A program made the translations under genes and the position numbers. Of a stretch of 64,000 bases of DNA, positions 52,875 through 63,200 are shown in pieces. Numbering within the stretch: position 1 is the stretch's first letter; each line of letters begins with the position of its first letter. Origin of the DNA: Bacteroidales bacterium UBA1797. GTDB taxonomy: Bacteria; Bacteroidota; Bacteroidia; Bacteroidales; VadinHA17. The notes beneath the pieces were generated by a model. That model saw only the letters and a list, made by a program, of their open reading frames with translations, was not told the DNA's origin and made no database searches. The stretch is from positions 86,987-150,986 of the forward strand of contig DCFT01000028.1 in NCBI GenBank assembly GCA_002319885.1, in the 5' to 3' direction.

Positions 52875-54834
52875 TTTTCAATTTCTTCTTCACTTCATCG
52901 AGTATCAAATTATCAATCTTAACGGTATATTTTTTATTTAATTGTCCCACCCATTCATTCTCCAGGAAGTCCTGGTAACCAGTCATCACTTCGCTCTGAA
53001 CCGCATCGAACTTCAAAGGAACAGGTTCAATAACTCTTTTTATAAGGACCATTGAAGGAAACCCATTATAACTGATAGAATGCCATCCTTCGCTCCATTC
53101 CATACCGTCTAGTTCAGTTTTGTCACCTTTATACCAGGTTCCTTCTTTTATGAAAAGTAAGGTATCGTTTGTTGCATTGAATTTCGTGTTCAATTTATAA
53201 TCAATATCCGCTTTCTGTGAATATTTATTGACAGCAGATGATAAGAGTTTCTCTCCGTCGGGAGATTTCAGAGTGTATATTTTTGCATCAATGGCTCTTC
53301 GGGAAAGCCAGTTGTTTTTATTTTCTTCATAGTAACGATGAAGCCCCGAGGAATCATTACTTACCCTGTTCCAGACATTTTTACCCGATATTTCAAAAAG
53401 TATCATTCCATCATGGAATTCTTTCATAAGATACCGGAATTCAGGATATTTTTTTTCGAGCAGTGAATTTTCATAACTTAAGAGATGATCTGATACGCTG
53501 GCTTCTAATAACCGGTTAATAAATAAGGTTGAATCTTTGGTAATAACAGACAATCCTTGCTTCTCAACATAATCAGCAAATTCATTTGTAGTAATATATT
53601 GATCTGCATATGAATACATTTTACCTTCTGGGATTGCAGCCCGATCATATTTTTTTAAACCCTGGATAATAAGAGTATCGGTATGATCAATGAACCACTC
53701 AGAGGCTTCGCTGTTAATCTTTAAATTATACTCTTTTTTTAACTTCTCGACAAATGATTTTTTGCTTATAGAGTTAAGATAAGACTGGTTGATTTTGCTT
53801 TGAAGGTATGAGCTTGATTCTTCAAAAGTACCTGGAGTTTTTTTGCCTAGTAGTTTAATAATATGCCAACCGTAGATCGTGCGAATGGGTTTTGTATACA
53901 TACCGGTATCAGTGATTGCAAATGCGGCCTCAGAGAAATCGCTGATAATTTCGCCCGTTCCGAACCAGTCAAGTACTCCTCCTCTGGCCGCAGATTCTTT
54001 ATGATCAGAATACTTTTTTGCAAGCTCACTGAAAGATGCCCCTTCCTGTAACATCGCATAAATATTGTTTATCTCATCTTCGGCATCCTTAGCCTTCTTT
54101 TCATCTGTTCCCGGTGGGACAGCCTTCATTATATGAGCAACCTTTATTTTACCTTTTGCCGGACGTTTGTCTGTTACTTTTATGATATGATATCCATATG
54201 GTGTTCGTACCGGCATCGAAATAGTGTTTTTCTTCAGAGCATAGGCAGCATCTTCAAATGGCATTATCATCTGGAACACTGAAAAATAGCCTAAATTTCC
54301 TCCGTTGATTTTAACTGATTTATCATCTGAACTTCCCCTGGCTACACTTTCAAAAGATTCTCCCTTCAAAATTCTTTCTCTCAAAGAGATGGCTTTTTTC
54401 CATGCCTTAAGTGTATCTTCAGGTGTAGCATCCTGAGGCATTCCAATAAGAATATGCCAGGCATTTATTTCAATAAGTGAGCGTTGATAGGCTTTTTGCA
54501 GCAATATATCTTTTGTATGTGTATCGGTGAGATAGCTTTGAGCCAGCTGGTTACGATACCCATTAAGTTCCTTTTTGAATGAGCTCGTAGTATCATAGCC
54601 TTCATGCAGACCATCGGCAACCTTAAGTTTGAAAACTACAAATTGTTTCAGATAATTGTCAACATCGGGAGTCTTTCCGGGCTCAACACTTTTTTTATAC
54701 ATCCTGATAAATTCCCCTGCCTGTATCTTGTTCCCATCGACAGTTAAAAGTATTTTAGCATTCAGATCCTGTGCCTTGCTTATAACAGGGAAAAGAACAA
54801 TCATAATTGTAAAAGAAAATGATCTGAAGTTCAT
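52867..54834 (-). CDS. Two-parvulin periplasmic peptidyl-prolyl isomerase
   Basis: From the ATG at 54834 the product is 655 residues with a signal peptide (to about residue 22, ending SKAQ); a TTG at 54861 would extend it without sense. Two parvulin domains follow: the first with WHILIGMP, GESFESVARGSSDD, NGGNLGYF and YGYHIIKV; the second with VAHIMKAV, ASFSELAKKYSDH, RGGVLDWF and YGWHIIKL. The C-terminal third is a helical region without known domain. It is a PpiD- or SurA-like folding factor for envelope proteins. It starts 19 bases after guaB. Confidence 0.88.
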   Translation of the reverse strand: MNFRSFSFTIMIVLFPVISKAQDLNAKILLTVDGNKIQAGEFIRMYKKSVEPGKTPDVDNYLKQFVVFKLKVADGLHEGYDTTSSFKKELNGYRNQLAQSYLTDTHTKDILLQKAYQRSLIEINAWHILIGMPQDATPEDTLKAWKKAISLRERILKGESFESVARGSSDDKSVKINGGNLGYFSVFQMIMPFEDAAYALKKNTISMPVRTPYGYHIIKVTDKRPAKGKIKVAHIMKAVPPGTDEKKAKDAEDEINNIYAMLQEGASFSELAKKYSDHKESAARGGVLDWFGTGEIISDFSEAAFAITDTGMYTKPIRTIYGWHIIKLLGKKTPGTFEESSSYLQSKINQSYLNSISKKSFVEKLKKEYNLKINSEASEWFIDHTDTLIIQGLKKYDRAAIPEGKMYSYADQYITTNEFADYVEKQGLSVITKDSTLFINRLLEASVSDHLLSYENSLLEKKYPEFRYLMKEFHDGMILFEISGKNVWNRVSNDSSGLHRYYEENKNNWLSRRAIDAKIYTLKSPDGEKLLSSAVNKYSQKADIDYKLNTKFNATNDTLLFIKEGTWYKGDKTELDGMEWSEGWHSISYNGFPSMVLIKRVIEPVPLKFDAVQSEVMTGYQDFLENEWVGQLNKKYTVKIDNLILDEVKKKLKNE

Positions 54835-54853
54835 CAGGATTTGTTGGTAATTG

Positions 54854-56335
54854 TTATTCAAATGATTTTCTGCTGTAATTAGGAGCCTCGCGGGTTATAG
54901 AAACATCATGAGGGTGGCTTTCAATTATACCTGAATTGGTGATGCGTACAAATTTGCCGTCCTTTTTCAGAAGGGCAATATTCCTGGCTCCCAGATATCC
55001 CATCCCTGCTCTTAATCCACCGGTCATCTGGTAAATGACTTCTGCAAGTGTTCCTTTATAAGGTACCCTGGCTTCAATTCCTTCCGGGACCAGTTTTCTT
55101 ATATCGTCTTCTATATCCTGAAAATACCGGTCTTTTGAACCCTGCTGCATAGCTTCAATAGAACCCATTCCGCGGTAGGCTTTAAATTTTCTGCCATTAT
55201 AAATGATTGTATCTCCCGGTGATTCTTCAACACCGGCAAAGAGAGACCCTGCCATTATAGAATCTGCACCTGCTGCAATAGCTTTTATAATATCACCCGA
55301 ATACCTGATCCCCCCGTCAGCTATTACCGGTACACCTGATCCTTCAATGGCCTTGGCTACATTATATATGGCAGAAAGCTGTGGGATACCTACTCCGGCA
55401 ATTATCCTGGTGGTACAGATTGATCCCGGACCGATGCCCACTTTAACAGCATCTGCACCTTCATCAACAAGCTTTATGGCTGCTTCGGCAGTACCTATAT
55501 TTCCGGCAATAACATCTATGTCAGTATAATTCCTTTTAATTTCCTTTAGTATTCTTATTACATTGATTGAATGTGCATGAGCTGTATCTATGGCTATAGC
55601 ATCAACACTTGCATTGATGAGGGCTTCAACCCTCTGCAGAGTATCTGCAGCAATACCAACAGCACCTGCTACTCTAAGCCTTCCTTTATCGTCCTTGCAT
55701 GAATTGGGGCGGTCCTTGGTTTTTGTAATATCTTTATAGGTAATCAGACCAATAAGCTTACCCTCATCATCTACCATGGGAAGCTTTTCAATCTTATGTT
55801 TCTGCAGAATCCGGGCAGCTGCTTCAAGATTAGTCTGATGATTTGTGGTGATCAGGCTGGTAGTCATTACCTCTGTTATCTTGCGCGCCCTGTTGTTCTC
55901 AAACCTGAGATCCCTGTTAGTAACAATACCTTTCAGAATGCCATCTCTGTCTATAACAGGGATACCTCCGATCTTGTATTCACTCATCAGGTTCATAGCT
56001 TCGCCTACAGTTGCATCGAGATTTATTGTAATAGGATCAAAAATCATAACATTTTCAGCCCTTTTTACCCTCTTAACCTGGGCAGCTTGTCTATCGATGG
56101 ACATGTTCTTGTGGATAACGCCGATTCCACCCTCCCTTGCTATTGCAATTGCAAGCTCATCTTCTGTTACAGTATCCATTGCAGCTGAAACAACAGGCGT
56201 ATTAATAAGAATATTTCTCGTGAACATGGAGCTGAGTTCTACCTCCCTTGGAAGTACCTCAGAATATGCCGGAACCAGAAGGACATCATCAAATGTTAAT
56301 CCTTCATACAGTATCTTATCTTTCAAAAATGACAT
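54854..56335 (-). CDS. guaB: IMP dehydrogenase
   Basis: GuaB oxidises IMP to XMP with NAD, the rate-limiting step in GMP synthesis. The 493-residue protein has the TIM-barrel start LTFDDVLLVPAYSEVLP, two CBS domains inserted at about residues 95-205, the catalytic cysteine in GPGSICTTRIIAGVG, the IADGGIRYSGD segment and the mobile flap around GSKDRYFQ. All catalytic parts look intact. It heads an operon with three folding factors and the OstA-like gene, so purine and envelope biogenesis genes are co-transcribed. Confidence 0.97.
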   Translation of the reverse strand: MSFLKDKILYEGLTFDDVLLVPAYSEVLPREVELSSMFTRNILINTPVVSAAMDTVTEDELAIAIAREGGIGVIHKNMSIDRQAAQVKRVKRAENVMIFDPITINLDATVGEAMNLMSEYKIGGIPVIDRDGILKGIVTNRDLRFENNRARKITEVMTTSLITTNHQTNLEAAARILQKHKIEKLPMVDDEGKLIGLITYKDITKTKDRPNSCKDDKGRLRVAGAVGIAADTLQRVEALINASVDAIAIDTAHAHSINVIRILKEIKRNYTDIDVIAGNIGTAEAAIKLVDEGADAVKVGIGPGSICTTRIIAGVGIPQLSAIYNVAKAIEGSGVPVIADGGIRYSGDIIKAIAAGADSIMAGSLFAGVEESPGDTIIYNGRKFKAYRGMGSIEAMQQGSKDRYFQDIEDDIRKLVPEGIEARVPYKGTLAEVIYQMTGGLRAGMGYLGARNIALLKKDGKFVRITNSGIIESHPHDVSITREAPNYSRKSFE

Positions 56336-56423
56336 CAGATGATATTTTAAGTTTAAGATGGCGCAAATTACGAAAAAAAAACAGATCTCGTAAATCCTTG
56401 CATCTTTTAATGTTATGAAATCC

Positions 56424-56553
56424 TTTAACCACTAAGCCCATGAATAAGTCGAAATGAACGCAAAGAAAATAATTTAAGTAGAGACGCCCAACTTGGGCGT
56501 CTCTACTACTTTGCGAACTTTGGATTTATACCTTTGTGGACTTTGTGGTTAAA
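56424..56553. repeat. CTTTG/CAAAG inverted-repeat element, copy 2, with nested palindrome
   Basis: The left arm (56424-56465) runs from TTTAACCACTAAGCCC to AACGCAAAG. The right arm (56509-56553) runs from CTTTGCGAACTTTGG to GACTTTGTGGTTAAA. The complement of the right arm (TTTAACCACAAAGTCCAC and so on to TTCGCAAAG) aligns with the left arm with few changes. Between the arms sits the GC-rich palindrome. The 279 bases from guaB to the first recQ start codon hold nothing else apparent except the recQ -7 box. Confidence 0.62.
56477..56507. repeat. GC-rich dispersed palindrome, copy 2
   Basis: GTAGAGACGCCCAA (56478-56491) and TTGGGCGTCTCTAC (56493-56506) are perfect 14-base arms around a single C, with one further A-T pair outside. 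It shares GACGCCCAA and TTGGGCGTCTCTAC with the copy at 2767-2793. Confidence 0.78.
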
Positions 56554-56600
56554 AGAAATTGTTAAAGATCAACCTTTAAGTAAAATTACATAACAGTTTG

Positions 56601-56608
56601 TACATTTG
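56601..56608 (+). promoter_or_regulatory. -7 box of recQ
   Basis: TACATTTG matches TAnnTTTG. Transcription would start near 56615, which coincides with a GTG codon, so the ATG at 56627 is the more likely start, with a leader of about 12 bases. Confidence 0.48.
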
Positions 56609-56626
56609 TATTAAGTGCAAAAAGGA

Positions 56627-58537
56627 ATGAATATTGAACCATATATACAGATATTAACCAAGTTCTGGGGATATAGCTCCTTTAAACCGTTGCAGGAAGA
56701 GATAATAAGATCTGTTGCAGAAGGAAAGGACACTCTTGGTCTGATGCCAACAGGGGGAGGTAAGTCGATAACCTTCCAGGTACCTGCTCTTGTACACGAT
56801 GGTATTTGTTTGGTTATTACTCCCTTAATTGCACTGATGAAAGATCAGGTAAATCGTCTTAATAGTTTGGAAATAAGAGCGATAGCAATACATTCTGGAA
56901 TGTCCGGCGAAGAGGTGGATACTGCACTTGAAAATTGTATTTACGGTGATTATAAATTCATGTATATCTCCCCTGAAAGAATTTCGACACGGATATTCCA
57001 GGCGAAGGTAACCAGGCTTAACCTGTCTATGGTTGCGATTGATGAAGCACACTGTATATCACAATGGGGATATGATTTCAGACCCTCATATCTGAAGATA
57101 GCCTCACTCAGAGAGTATATTCCTGATAATATTCCATTTCTGGCACTTACCGCTTCAGCTACTCCACAAGTAATTGAAGATATAATGGTAAAACTGGCTT
57201 TCAGGGAGAAGAACGTTCTCAGGACCAGTTTCGACAGGAAAAATATATCATACCTCGTGCGGAAAGTTGAAGATAAAGGCTCTTACCTTATTAAAACACT
57301 TCAAAAAACAAAAGGTAGTGGCATTGTGTATGTAAGAAGCAGAAAGAGGTGCAAAGAAGTAGCCGAACTTCTGGTTGCAAACGGTATTAGTGCCGATTTT
57401 TATCATGCCGGGTTGACAGATGAGCTTCGTGACAAAAAACAAGCTTCATGGACAATTGGAGAAACCAGGATAATTGTCGCTACTAATGCATTCGGAATGG
57501 GCATCGACAAAGCTGAAGTGCGGTTTGTAATTCACTGGGATATGCCAGATTCCATTGAGAGTTATTTTCAGGAGAGTGGGAGGGCAGGCCGTGACGGAAA
57601 ACCTTCTTTCGCTGTTCTATTATATTCTCCTGCTGATAAAAAAAGGCTGAGAGATAGTATCAGGAAGAAATTTCCTGAAATAGAAAAGATAAAAGACACA
57701 TACGAGGCATTATGTAATTATCTGCAGGTGCCTCTCGGCTCGGGGAAGGACATTGTATTCGATTTCAATATGTACGATTTTGTCTCAAAATACAGGTTGC
57801 CGGTAATAGAAACTTATAACAGTCTTCAATTTCTTCAGAGAGAGGGCTATATGGAATTCACTGAAGAGATAAACAATCCTTCGAGAGTACATTTCATTGT
57901 GGGCCGCGACGATCTTTATAAATTTCAGGTAGCGAACGAGTCTTTCGACGGGTTCATCAAACTTCTTCTAAGATCATATACAGGAATGTTCAGTGAATTT
58001 GTGCCGATCAATGAAGAAGCTCTTTCCCGCAAATCAGCAGCAACCCGTGACACTATTTACCAATACCTGGTGAAATTGTCGTCATTAAATATTATCCGTT
58101 ATATTCCTGGCAAAAAGACTGCACTAGTAATCTTTACTGAAGAGAGGCTGGTAAGGAAAGCCCTGATGATATCTCCTGATAATTATCTTCATGTTAAAGA
58201 AAAATATGAGATCCGCCTGGATAAAATGATCGAATATGCAGATTCTGATGGCCATTGCAGATCTGTATATCTTCTTGATTATTTTGGTGAAGAATCAGAC
58301 CGGTGCGGAATATGCGATGTTTGTCGGGAAAGGAATGAACTCTCCCTGAGCAAGTATGAATTTGATATTATTCTTGAGGAAATAAAAAGTGTTCTGAGTG
58401 AAAATAATCCAGATGCGGAAGAACTTGTGAAACTTGTTGATTACCCTGAAGACAGGGTTGTTAAAGTTATCCGATGGCTGCTCGACCATAATAAAATAGT
58501 CCCGGACGGTAGTCATAAGCTAAGCTGGAAGTCATAA
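56627..58537 (+). CDS. recQ: ATP-dependent DNA helicase of the RecQ family
   Basis: The 636-residue protein (ATG at 56627) has Walker A MPTGGGKS, the DEAH box in AIDEAHCISQWGYDFRPSY, motif VI QESGRAGRDG and the RecQ zinc site made of Cys in GHCRSVYLLDYFGE and CGICDVC. A winged-helix RQC domain follows. The sequence stops soon after, so the HRDC domain of E. coli RecQ is not apparent. RecQ helicases unwind recombination intermediates and stalled forks. It lies alone between a repeat-rich gap and a terminator. Confidence 0.93.
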   Translation: MNIEPYIQILTKFWGYSSFKPLQEEIIRSVAEGKDTLGLMPTGGGKSITFQVPALVHDGICLVITPLIALMKDQVNRLNSLEIRAIAIHSGMSGEEVDTALENCIYGDYKFMYISPERISTRIFQAKVTRLNLSMVAIDEAHCISQWGYDFRPSYLKIASLREYIPDNIPFLALTASATPQVIEDIMVKLAFREKNVLRTSFDRKNISYLVRKVEDKGSYLIKTLQKTKGSGIVYVRSRKRCKEVAELLVANGISADFYHAGLTDELRDKKQASWTIGETRIIVATNAFGMGIDKAEVRFVIHWDMPDSIESYFQESGRAGRDGKPSFAVLLYSPADKKRLRDSIRKKFPEIEKIKDTYEALCNYLQVPLGSGKDIVFDFNMYDFVSKYRLPVIETYNSLQFLQREGYMEFTEEINNPSRVHFIVGRDDLYKFQVANESFDGFIKLLLRSYTGMFSEFVPINEEALSRKSAATRDTIYQYLVKLSSLNIIRYIPGKKTALVIFTEERLVRKALMISPDNYLHVKEKYEIRLDKMIEYADSDGHCRSVYLLDYFGEESDRCGICDVCRERNELSLSKYEFDIILEEIKSVLSENNPDAEELVKLVDYPEDRVVKVIRWLLDHNKIVPDGSHKLSWKS

Positions 58538-58561
58538 TCGCGTTTGAAACAAACTTAAGAT

Positions 58562-58597
58562 AAAAAGGAGGAATCATTCGTTGACTCCTCCTTTTTT
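58562..58597. terminator. Bidirectional intrinsic terminator after recQ
   Basis: AAAAAGGAGGA (58562-58572) and TCCTCCTTTTT (58586-58596) form a perfect 11-base stem, with T continuing to 58597 on the plus strand and A-run symmetry for the minus strand. It lies between recQ and the convergent SusD gene, 24 bases after the recQ stop. Confidence 0.85.
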
Positions 58598-58658
58598 AAT
58601 TTAACTCTTCAGTACTGCAATAATGAAGATTATTATTTATGAAATCATTATTTATCTA

Positions 58659-60188
58659 TTATTTCAACCACCATGGAACTTCGTTGATCCCATCATATCC
58701 TCCAAATTGATCATCAACTGCCTGTTTATAATTATCAGGGTTGGTTATCAGTTCTTCTGTCGGGTACTTCCATCGTTTTGGATATACTGTTTTACTATCA
58801 GGATCCATACTGGTAGCCGGATCTAATGGGAAGAGAGGATACCCTGTGCGAAGAAAATCCTGATAATTCAACTGAGATGTAAAGAAATCCAGAAGCCATT
58901 TTTGTATCCATATCTGGTGTAAACGGTCCTCTTTGGTTCCGGCTGTTGCATAGGCGGCAGCGCCCGTAAAATAGTTATCAATATAATTTTGATCAATATT
59001 CATATTATGAACACCCGAAGCAGCAGATGGTAAGTTCATATAATACTGAAGCTGTGCCTTTACACCGTTCTCGTAGTACTCCTGAGCGTTCCCTGTAATC
59101 CAGCCTTCCTCTACAGCTTCAGCAAGAATGAAGCATTGCTCTGCATAGCTGTATATAAGCATAGGGTCGCCGGCCCTGAGTAATGTATAGCGTTTGTTTA
59201 CCAATGAATACATGCCTGCCTGGTTATTCAGAGCGAGTTGAGTAGCAGATAATTCCGTAGGGGCACCTTCATAAGCATCAAAATCAGTTTCTGATTTGCC
59301 GGCGTCAATCTGGTACTGTGCAGGCTCTGCGAAATAGAACAATCTGCGATCCTGAAAATTTTTTAAAGCGTCAACCACCAGTTTAGAAACGCCAAGATAT
59401 ATCCTATCGCCTTCTCCGTTGTAAAAAGGATGAGATGCGTTTGGGTTGTCTGTATATACCAATTGAAAATTGTCGTCATTGCTGGTCATTAAATTATCAG
59501 CAGCCACGATTTCTGCAAAACGAGCTTTTTGTTCTGTAGTTGCTGTCTTGCTGATTGTCTGCAACACCTTTAATTGCATCGCATTACAAAGCTTACGCCA
59601 TTTGGTAACATCTCCATTGTACATGATATCACAATCGCCAAAATCTGTTCCTTCTGCAAATTTTTGCTCCGCAGCTTTAAGATCAGCCAGTACTTCAACG
59701 AAAACATCAGCCTGTTTATCATATTTGGGTCGCGTTATGCCTTCTTCTGCCATTCCAGCCTCAGAATATGGGATATCGCCCATATTCAATGTCTCTGAAA
59801 AACCGGCAGAAGCCTTTAAATACAATGCCAGTCCTTCAAAAGAGGATTGGGACACGGATCCCTGTGCAAATTCAACCATTCGTTTGGTATTAGTTAACTC
59901 CTGAAGACCACCAAAGTCACCATATGGCCAGTAAGAATAATAATACTGGTAAGGATTAGGGTTTGTCTCAAGTCTGGCCACATGCTTACACCATAAGTTA
60001 CCTGTGGAGAAATCAGTCGGATTAGGATTCCAGAATCTGTATGAATCTCTCAATACCTGAGTGGCTAACATTTCTGGTGAGACTGTAGTAGCTGAATTTG
60101 GGTCAGTATTTATTTTCTCAAAATTACTGCATGAACTTGCAATTGTAAGAGAAATAATCACAAAATATATATACTTTATCTTTTTCAT
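58659..60188 (-). CDS. SusD/RagB-family nutrient-binding lipoprotein (SusD-like_2 type)
   Basis: The 509-residue product has a lipoprotein signal (SSC, Cys20) and starts SNFEKINTDPNSATTVSPEMLATQVL, typical of the SusD-like_2 group. TPR-like helices and GDPMLIYSYAEQCFILAEA follow, and the end carries YPTEELITNPDNY. Such proteins sit on the outer surface as a lid over the SusC channel and bind a ligand such as a glycan or peptide. No glycoside hydrolase or peptidase is nearby in the window, so the ligand is unknown. It lies 22 bases after the SusC gene. Confidence 0.92.
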   Translation of the reverse strand: MKKIKYIYFVIISLTIASSCSNFEKINTDPNSATTVSPEMLATQVLRDSYRFWNPNPTDFSTGNLWCKHVARLETNPNPYQYYYSYWPYGDFGGLQELTNTKRMVEFAQGSVSQSSFEGLALYLKASAGFSETLNMGDIPYSEAGMAEEGITRPKYDKQADVFVEVLADLKAAEQKFAEGTDFGDCDIMYNGDVTKWRKLCNAMQLKVLQTISKTATTEQKARFAEIVAADNLMTSNDDNFQLVYTDNPNASHPFYNGEGDRIYLGVSKLVVDALKNFQDRRLFYFAEPAQYQIDAGKSETDFDAYEGAPTELSATQLALNNQAGMYSLVNKRYTLLRAGDPMLIYSYAEQCFILAEAVEEGWITGNAQEYYENGVKAQLQYYMNLPSAASGVHNMNIDQNYIDNYFTGAAAYATAGTKEDRLHQIWIQKWLLDFFTSQLNYQDFLRTGYPLFPLDPATSMDPDSKTVYPKRWKYPTEELITNPDNYKQAVDDQFGGYDGINEVPWWLK

Positions 60189-60210
60189 ATTTATGTCTGA
60201 TTAAGGTTGA

Positions 60211-63200
60211 TTAAAATGTAACTTTAATATTACACCCAAGATATCTTACAGAAGGGTCAGAGAAATCTTCAACACCTCCGTCAGGGTCTGAATACTTAAA
60301 ATCCTTTGCCCACAACAGAACATTTTGTCCTATAAAGCTTACTGATGCAGCCTTAGCTATTCCATGCAACAAATCACTCGGAATATTGTATGTTAAGGAA
60401 ACCTCACGCAGTTTGAAAAAAGTCTTTGAGTAAGTATCAGCAGGACTTCCATTACCTCCCCATGCGCTACTGCTGTGCAAATCAATTATATATTGTTCAT
60501 AAGTTGAATATATATCATTGGCTGCATAAGTACGGGTGTCGCTGGTGATTTTACCATAAGCATCATAAGTTGCCGTTCCTGATACTACTTTTACACCTTT
60601 TCCAAGAAAGTTTTCAGAACCTGGTGTTGCAACATCCAGAGCCCTCTCCGGGGTAACAGAATTAGGATGTCCCCCTGACTGCCACATATAACTTTCAGTT
60701 CTTGTGTTCATCAGTCCTCCGGCTACACCATCAAAAGACAAAAACAAACTAAAAGCTTTGTATTTTATAGTAGTATGGAAACCCCAGACAAAATCCGGGT
60801 CGGTCCATCCAAAATTCGAATCATATTGACTGTACTGTAGTCTTCCTCCATCGAATATAAGTTCTCCTGTTGCCGGATCTTTTACTAAATCCCTGCTTAC
60901 TAATGCATCAACACGATTTCCTACTTTAACCCATGGATTTTTATCTGAATAAACAGGGTCCAGTTTTGTATAGTAAGTTGCATAAGTAGACAAGTTTACA
61001 CCCAAATCGAGTTGCCAGTCATTATTTTTAAGCGGAGTGCCATTGACTGTCAGTTCCCAGCCCCGACGAGATCTTTGTTCATTTGTATTAGTAACAGCAC
61101 CGCTGTATCCTGAAGATGGCGACAGAGGTCCAGTTATGATCATGTCGTACATTCTTTTATCATAGTAGGAAAGATCGACCATTAATCGGTTTTTATATGC
61201 TACACCCTGAAATCCTACCTCAAATGTATTTGCAGCTGATGGAGTAAGACCTGCAGGATACAGGGAAGAAGGAGCAGAAGCCCCGTTTAAAGTATTCCAG
61301 ATACCACTGTTAATCGAATAAACACTTCTGACATCATATATTCCCGGAGGTGTTTTTGATACTGTCCAGGAACTTCTGAGCTTCAATAAATCAAGCCAGT
61401 TTTTTGTTCCCGGCATAAGTTCAGAAATCACAAAACTCGATGCAATAGAAGGATAAAAGTAAGATTTGGTATCAGTTGGCAAAGTTGAACTCCAGTCATT
61501 ACGTCCAGTTGCCTCAAGATATATCAGTTTATTCCATGAAACAGAGAAACGGCCATACAAAGAATTTACCATCTGGCCAAGTGTACTTTGACCTACATAA
61601 GCCGGATCTACAGATGCTGCAAGTGAGTAAAAAGCAGGAACAGAAATGCCACCTACTGTATTAGCATTCAAATTGTCATCCCGTTTGTAGAATATTGTAC
61701 CTCCCGCAAGATATTCTATATTCAATCTATTAAATGATTTGTCACCAGTTAGCAGCAGGTCATTATTAATACTGAATCCTTGTGTCTGACCTATATTATA
61801 ACCCCCTGTCATATAGCCATTCCATGTATACTGATTTCCCGGAACCCCAGTATTACCGGTATATAAATAAGAGCCCCAGGCAGTCCTTAGTTCCCCTTTA
61901 TCTGTATAAAAATCAAGACCTGAACGGACACTTGCTTTTAACCAATCAGTCACTTGATAACTCATTGATACATCGGCATTAAATATATCACGTGAAATCT
62001 GATTCGTTTTTTCATAACGATCAAAGTAGGGATTATTCATACTTGCATTACTATTATAAGTATAATTTTGGGTCTGGTCTTTTATTAGCCAGTAATTATT
62101 CTTGTAATCACTAAGTCTGAAATCAGCACTTGACCAGATAAGCAAAGAGTACATTGGATCATAAGAGGTATAGCCATTTGACCCCAGGTTGGGCGATGTT
62201 TTTTTAGAATAAGCTACATTTGAACTCAGTTTGAACTTATCTGCAGTTATATCTCCGCCAAGAGTGTAGGTATATTTATCCAGTACAGAATTAGGATACT
62301 GTCCTTTATTCTGTGTCCAGTTGAACGAACTTCTTAGTGAGGCATTCTTACTTTTATATCCAAAATTTACGTTATTATTTGTTACATACCCTGGCACTAA
62401 AAAATCCCTGAAGTTGTTTTTCCCGATTGGCAGATATGGGTAATCTCTGTAATCCTTCAAAAATGGATCCCATTGATTACGAATAGTTCCATCCATAACT
62501 GTTCCCCATGAACTCGTGGAATTCACATCATATGTATTGTTGTCACCTCGACCATAGACACTCTGTTTCTTAGGGATGGCTAAAAAACCCGCAGCGAACA
62601 TTGTATTTGTTGTAAAATCCACAGTCATTCCCGATATATTACTGCTTCCATTTTTAGTTGTAATTAAAATTGCACCATTTGCCCCACGATAGCCATAAAG
62701 TGCTGATGCGGTTGCTCCTTTCAATACACTCATTGATTCTATGTCTTCTGAGGAAATATCACCAATAGTCTTATTTGCGTAAGCTACACCATCAATTACA
62801 ATAAGAGGATCTTCACCCCGGATTGTAAGTACCGGTGCAGTACCAAAATCAGTCGAGTTAGTAACCAATAGCCCTGCTACTTTACCAGTAAGTGATGTAG
62901 AAGCATCAACTCCCGATACCTTTTGCAGGCTCTCACCGGAGACTTTTTGAACCGAATAGCCAAGTTCCTTCTCTTCCCTTTTAATTCCCAGAGCGGTAAC
63001 TACAACTTCACTCAGTCCGATTAGTTCATCTGCCATTACAACATCAATAACATTCGATGAACCAATAATTATTTCCTGTGGTTTCATGCCTATAAAGGAG
63101 AAAGTAAGACTCTTCGAACCTGGAGGAACTTCAATTGTATATTTACCGGTAACATCAGTTAGTGCTCCGATAGTAGTTCCGGTGATAACAACATTCGCAC

